Shown here: piece by piece, positions 61,070-64,000 of the stretch
Numbering within the stretch: the stretch's first letter is position 1
How the letters are laid out: each line of letters opens with the position of its first letter
DNA from: Uloborus plumipes
Lineage: Eukaryota; Arthropoda; Arachnida; Araneae; Uloboridae
Length of the DNA stretch: 64,000 bases
Direction of reading: 5' to 3'
Assembly: GCA_038373865.1 (NCBI GenBank)
Contig: JAXGGA010000032.1
Location: 283,501 to 347,500, forward strand
Position numbers and translations under genes: made by a program
The notes under the pieces: model-generated
What the model saw: the letters and a program-made list of their open reading frames with translations, nothing else
What the model was told of the DNA's origin: nothing
Database searches by the model: none

Positions 61070-61445
61070 CCACTTACCCTAATAGAGAAAAACCACGGGG
61101 TAAGTGAGACCCCTCCCCTTAAACACTTATTAATAATACTTTGCATAAAAATTCTTATTACAATGTGTATTTTAGGTTAAACCCTAAAAGAAAACTTGAT
61201 GAACATAGAAAAAATAATAAAAATTAACATTGAAACTCTTCTTTGAAAAATGCTGCTTAAACTCGCAAAAAAATTTTTTTGGAAATTTTTTTGACATAAA
61301 TTATATGATCCAAAAAAAAGTTCCATGAAACCCAAATGTGTGCAAAAGCAACCACTGTGATGTAATTTGACATGATCAGTACAGAAAAGTATAAAAACCA
61401 TACGCGCATTTCAGTTTTAAGGGGGGTGGCCCACTTACCCGAACC
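61070..61445. repeat. Inverted CACTTACCC motif cluster
   Basis: CCCCACTTACCCTAATAG (61070-61087), then GGGGTAAGTGAGACCCCTCC (61098-61117), and about 300 bp further GGCCCACTTACCCGAACC (61428-61445). The second and third are inverted copies of each other, with CCCC-TT extensions. They bracket AT-rich sequence and resemble element termini or iterated binding sites. Confidence 0.6.
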
Positions 61446-61956
61446 AACCCTGCATAAACGTTTCCAGCAAGACACATTTTAGGACGTTGTAATGGTGTGA
61501 GTGAGGGCCCCACGTCTGTGCTTGCCAATTAGTGCTTTAATTAATTATTCATAAACGGGTACGTTTTATGCAGTTTTTTTCTTTTCATATCTTTTTAAGT
61601 TTCTTGGAACCAATAAGCATAAAATACCTTAAAATAAAGACAAAACTAAAACCATTTGTTAATATTATACTCGTGTTTAGCATGACAAATTCTAAATATT
61701 TCGAATTCCTTTCATTTCATTGTTATGCAGTGTTTTATGCTTGGTTGTGTGCAGAAGTGTCTCAAATACTGCCGTTCTAGATGTATAAATATTTAATGAA
61801 GCGTAATTTTTTTTTCTATTCAGCACTAAAACATTTTTGCTCATAACCGATACTAAAAATCTGTTTGAAACCTTTTATTGCATTTTGTTTTCACTAGTCA
61901 CTTTGTTTTTCTTAATTCAATGCATTTATTATTCAAGAAACAATTGGTATAATCTA

Positions 61957-63205
61957 CACTGCTTAAAATCCTCGTAATTAGGGCAGCAAGTGCAAAAGTG
62001 AAGAAAACCGTTCAAGACAGCCACGGAAGAGCATACAATGGATAGTACACGCGTATCAATGCGCAATACAGAAAAAAAGACCTATAAACTTTGGAATTAA
62101 TCTTTAACTCTTTGAAAATGTGGAAAAAACATGAGAAGGTTATTTAGGGCAACAATTTGGTTACATGTAAAATATTAGAAAAGGTACTGTTTAGATACGA
62201 TGTATGAGTTTTAATAAGGCGTGTGGTCTCCTTGAACAGCTAAGACTTCCTCACACCTGTTTGGCATGGATGCGATAAGGTTATCGATCTGACTTTGGGG
62301 AATACTGTTCCACTCCTCAAGAAGTGCTATCTCTAAGTCTCAGCAATAACAAGCGACCTTGGTCTCGCAGCAATGCATCGTCCGAGCATGTCCCAAACAT
62401 GATTGATTGGACTCAGGTCAGTAGAGCACGCTGGCCATTCCTTATGCTGTATTTTTTCAGCTTCAAGCATGTTTTCTACCAGACGAGCTCTCTTCTATCG
62501 AGCATTATCGTCTTGCAAAACAAAGGAATCTCGAATAGCTCCAGTGTTAAGGATGACATGAGGTCTCAGTATCTCGTCTGAATACCTTCGGCCCATCAAA
62601 AAGTCATTCCAAATGATATGCATGTCCATACGTCCGCCTATGCTGATTCCAACCCCTACCGTCCAACCAGCTCGACTGTATTGTGATCTTTCACGAACGA
62701 ATGCAGGGTTATTTTGAGTGCCCCTGTCTCTCCATACCGGAACACGTCCGGTGTCACTCTCCAGACTGAATTGAGACTCATCTGTAAACAGCACTTGGCT
62801 TCAATCATGTTGCTACCAATCTCGATGTTCAGCCAGTCCATCTTCTTCAGGCTACACGGTGGCGTGTGGTCAAGGAAATTCAGACCATTGACCTACGTGC
62901 ATAGAGCCCTCCCTTATGAAGTCGATTACGTACTGTTTGGCTGGACACTTTTTGTCCTATTGCCAAGAACAAATGTCTTTGCAGATGCGTAGCATTCTCT
63001 ATTCTGTTTCGACGGGCTGTTAACCGTATATACCGGCCATCAGTTTCTGTAGTGGCGCGTGGCTGACCTTACCCTGATCGACGTCTAACATTTCCTGTTT
63101 CTTGGAATCGATTCCACAGCCTTGCAATACTTCTGACGACTCCAACATCATTCACGACACTAAGCTGGGTTTGCCCGGATTCTAGCCTGCCTAGAACACG
63201 CCATG
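61957..63205 (-). mobile_element. Decayed Tc1-like element, one end missing
   Basis: The left end TA-CACTGCTTAAAATCCTCG is intact at 61955-61975. The matching inverted end was not found to the right within 800 bp, so the element is truncated or too diverged there. The transposase remnant lies on the minus strand (62211-63205). Confidence 0.75.
62211..63205 (-). pseudogene. Tc1-like transposase remnant
   Basis: The minus-strand pieces run from an ATG near 63205 (MACSRQARIRA, then shifted TQLSVVNDVGVVRSIARLWN and RFQETGNVRRRSG, stop) through MLFTDESQFSLESDTGRVPV (62794, catalytic Asp1) and SFVLQDDNAR (Asp2, about 62500). The C-terminus is ASMPNRCEEVLAVQGDHTPY and stop at 62211. The HTPY ending matches the family of the 46206-49179 gene. 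Multiple frameshifts and stops show it is old. Confidence 0.85.
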
Positions 63206-64000
63206 GCATTGATTCTGGTAAATCACGTTATTGAGACTTTCTCAAGTAACCTTGTCTCATAAAAAATGTAAAAAAAAAAAAAAATACTGTGCTATCGAAT
63301 TTTACAGTTGCGGCAGTAAAACGGACGTTGCAGCAACATCCCAATTTTTGCATATCTCCTTTTTCTGCTTTTCGACGTCATTAACTTTTATTTACAAGTA
63401 AAATTGTCTTCTTTCGTTTCCTGGTACGCTTGAAATTATGGACGATTCATTTTATATAACTTATTGATAAGGGAGACTGGGTACGGTTGTGACAATTTTC
63501 ATTTGCTCCCCCATAGATCCCTTAGCAATGCCTGTGAGCTGGTTTAAAGTTGTTTTTATGTTAAAGTGTTTATTTGCCTGCTTATAAACACTAAAATTTT
63601 CTCCCTAAGTACAATAGTTAACTCACAGGACCAAATTAAACAAAAAAGGAAAATATGTCACCACCGACGCCACCCCAGGGGCGGTTGTGACAGTGCTTGG
63701 GGTCGGTTGTGACAAGTTCAAAAGTACAGCAAAACAGTCTAGATCACTTTTAATTTCAAGTAATATTAAACGTAATTCAACGTAACCTTCATCTGGGAAA
63801 GTTTAACATTTATCAAGGTGTCTCGTTCAGTTGAAGTAGCCTTATACCAAGTCTTACAAAAATATCAGGTTTTTGGAATTTCGTAACGTCTGTTTTGGCA
63901 ACATTATGCACATCCTGTGGGTCATAACCGTGTCTGTTCATAACATTTCTCAAGTATCAAAGAAAGATTCCACATTTATTTGTTTTATTGAAGCTTGTTA
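63206..64000. other. Window end: motif cluster and AT-rich DNA
   Basis: Three same-strand copies of CGGTTGTGACA lie at 63484, 63682 and 63704. The latter two are preceded by GGGG(T), and the first by GGGTA. An inverted pair CCTGTGAGCTGG / CTCACAGGACCA lies between. Otherwise no supported feature. Confidence 0.55.

Overview
This 64 kb window is eukaryotic, AT-rich and gene-poor. It has long A/T runs, TA, TG and CATA microsatellites, intron-like spacing, canonical splice signals, and many Tc1/mariner-, hAT- and piggyBac-type DNA transposons and their short derivatives. Nothing looks bacterial (no operons, RBSs or CRISPR arrays). The mix of transposon families fits an arthropod, plausibly an arachnid, but no host gene here is recognisable enough to fix the species.

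Host coding content is sparse, and all of it is inferred from reading frame plus splice signals. (1) On the minus strand, a four-exon model starts at 37808 (ATGGCG, donor GTAAGT) and continues through 36571-36616, 30096-30184 and a last exon at 29686-29848, with a poly(A) signal at 29622-29627. All phases agree and give a 131-residue acidic protein of unknown family. (2) Minus-strand exon-like segments at 12492-12566, 7411-7467 and 4346-4411 are all phase 0/0 and may belong to one gene; a GTAAGT donor near 13707 could be its upstream exon. (3) A minus-strand first exon at 21626-21692 encodes a clear signal peptide. (4) A plus-strand last exon at 15413-15507 is followed by two AATAAA signals.

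Most of the interpretable DNA is mobile. Four Tc1-like elements are present. The one at 51189-52604 has an intact 342-codon transposase, but the second catalytic Asp is Gly. The one at 56163-57381 has perfect 27-bp inverted repeats and a gene broken by one extra base. The one at 45955-49446 is split by an insertion inside an insertion. The one at 61957 to about 63205 is a decayed remnant. The 45955-49446 locus is a three-level nest: Tc1, then a hAT-type element with an 8-bp target duplication, then a 1-kb fold-back element flanked by TTAA. A 2.3-kb element at 42730-45070 with a 4-bp duplication (GTAT) carries a decayed ORF of an unnamed invertebrate repeat family. A fragment of a similar unnamed family lies at 26580-26990.

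The window also holds several short non-autonomous families: a CACTG-ended TA-inserting family (four copies, two of them internally dimeric), a CAGG-ended hAT-type family (two copies with 8-bp duplications), a piggyBac-type unit, a pogo-like unit and other small inverted-repeat units. There is a large fold-back at 39281-39767, a degenerate ~23-bp minisatellite at 16.4-16.9 kb, and clusters of short same-strand motifs (GTTACCG[A/C]TCTGA at 54.7-56.0 kb, CGGTTGTGACA at 63.5-63.7 kb) that probably mark termini or subtermini of unrecognised transposons. Stretches where nothing could be supported are listed explicitly.
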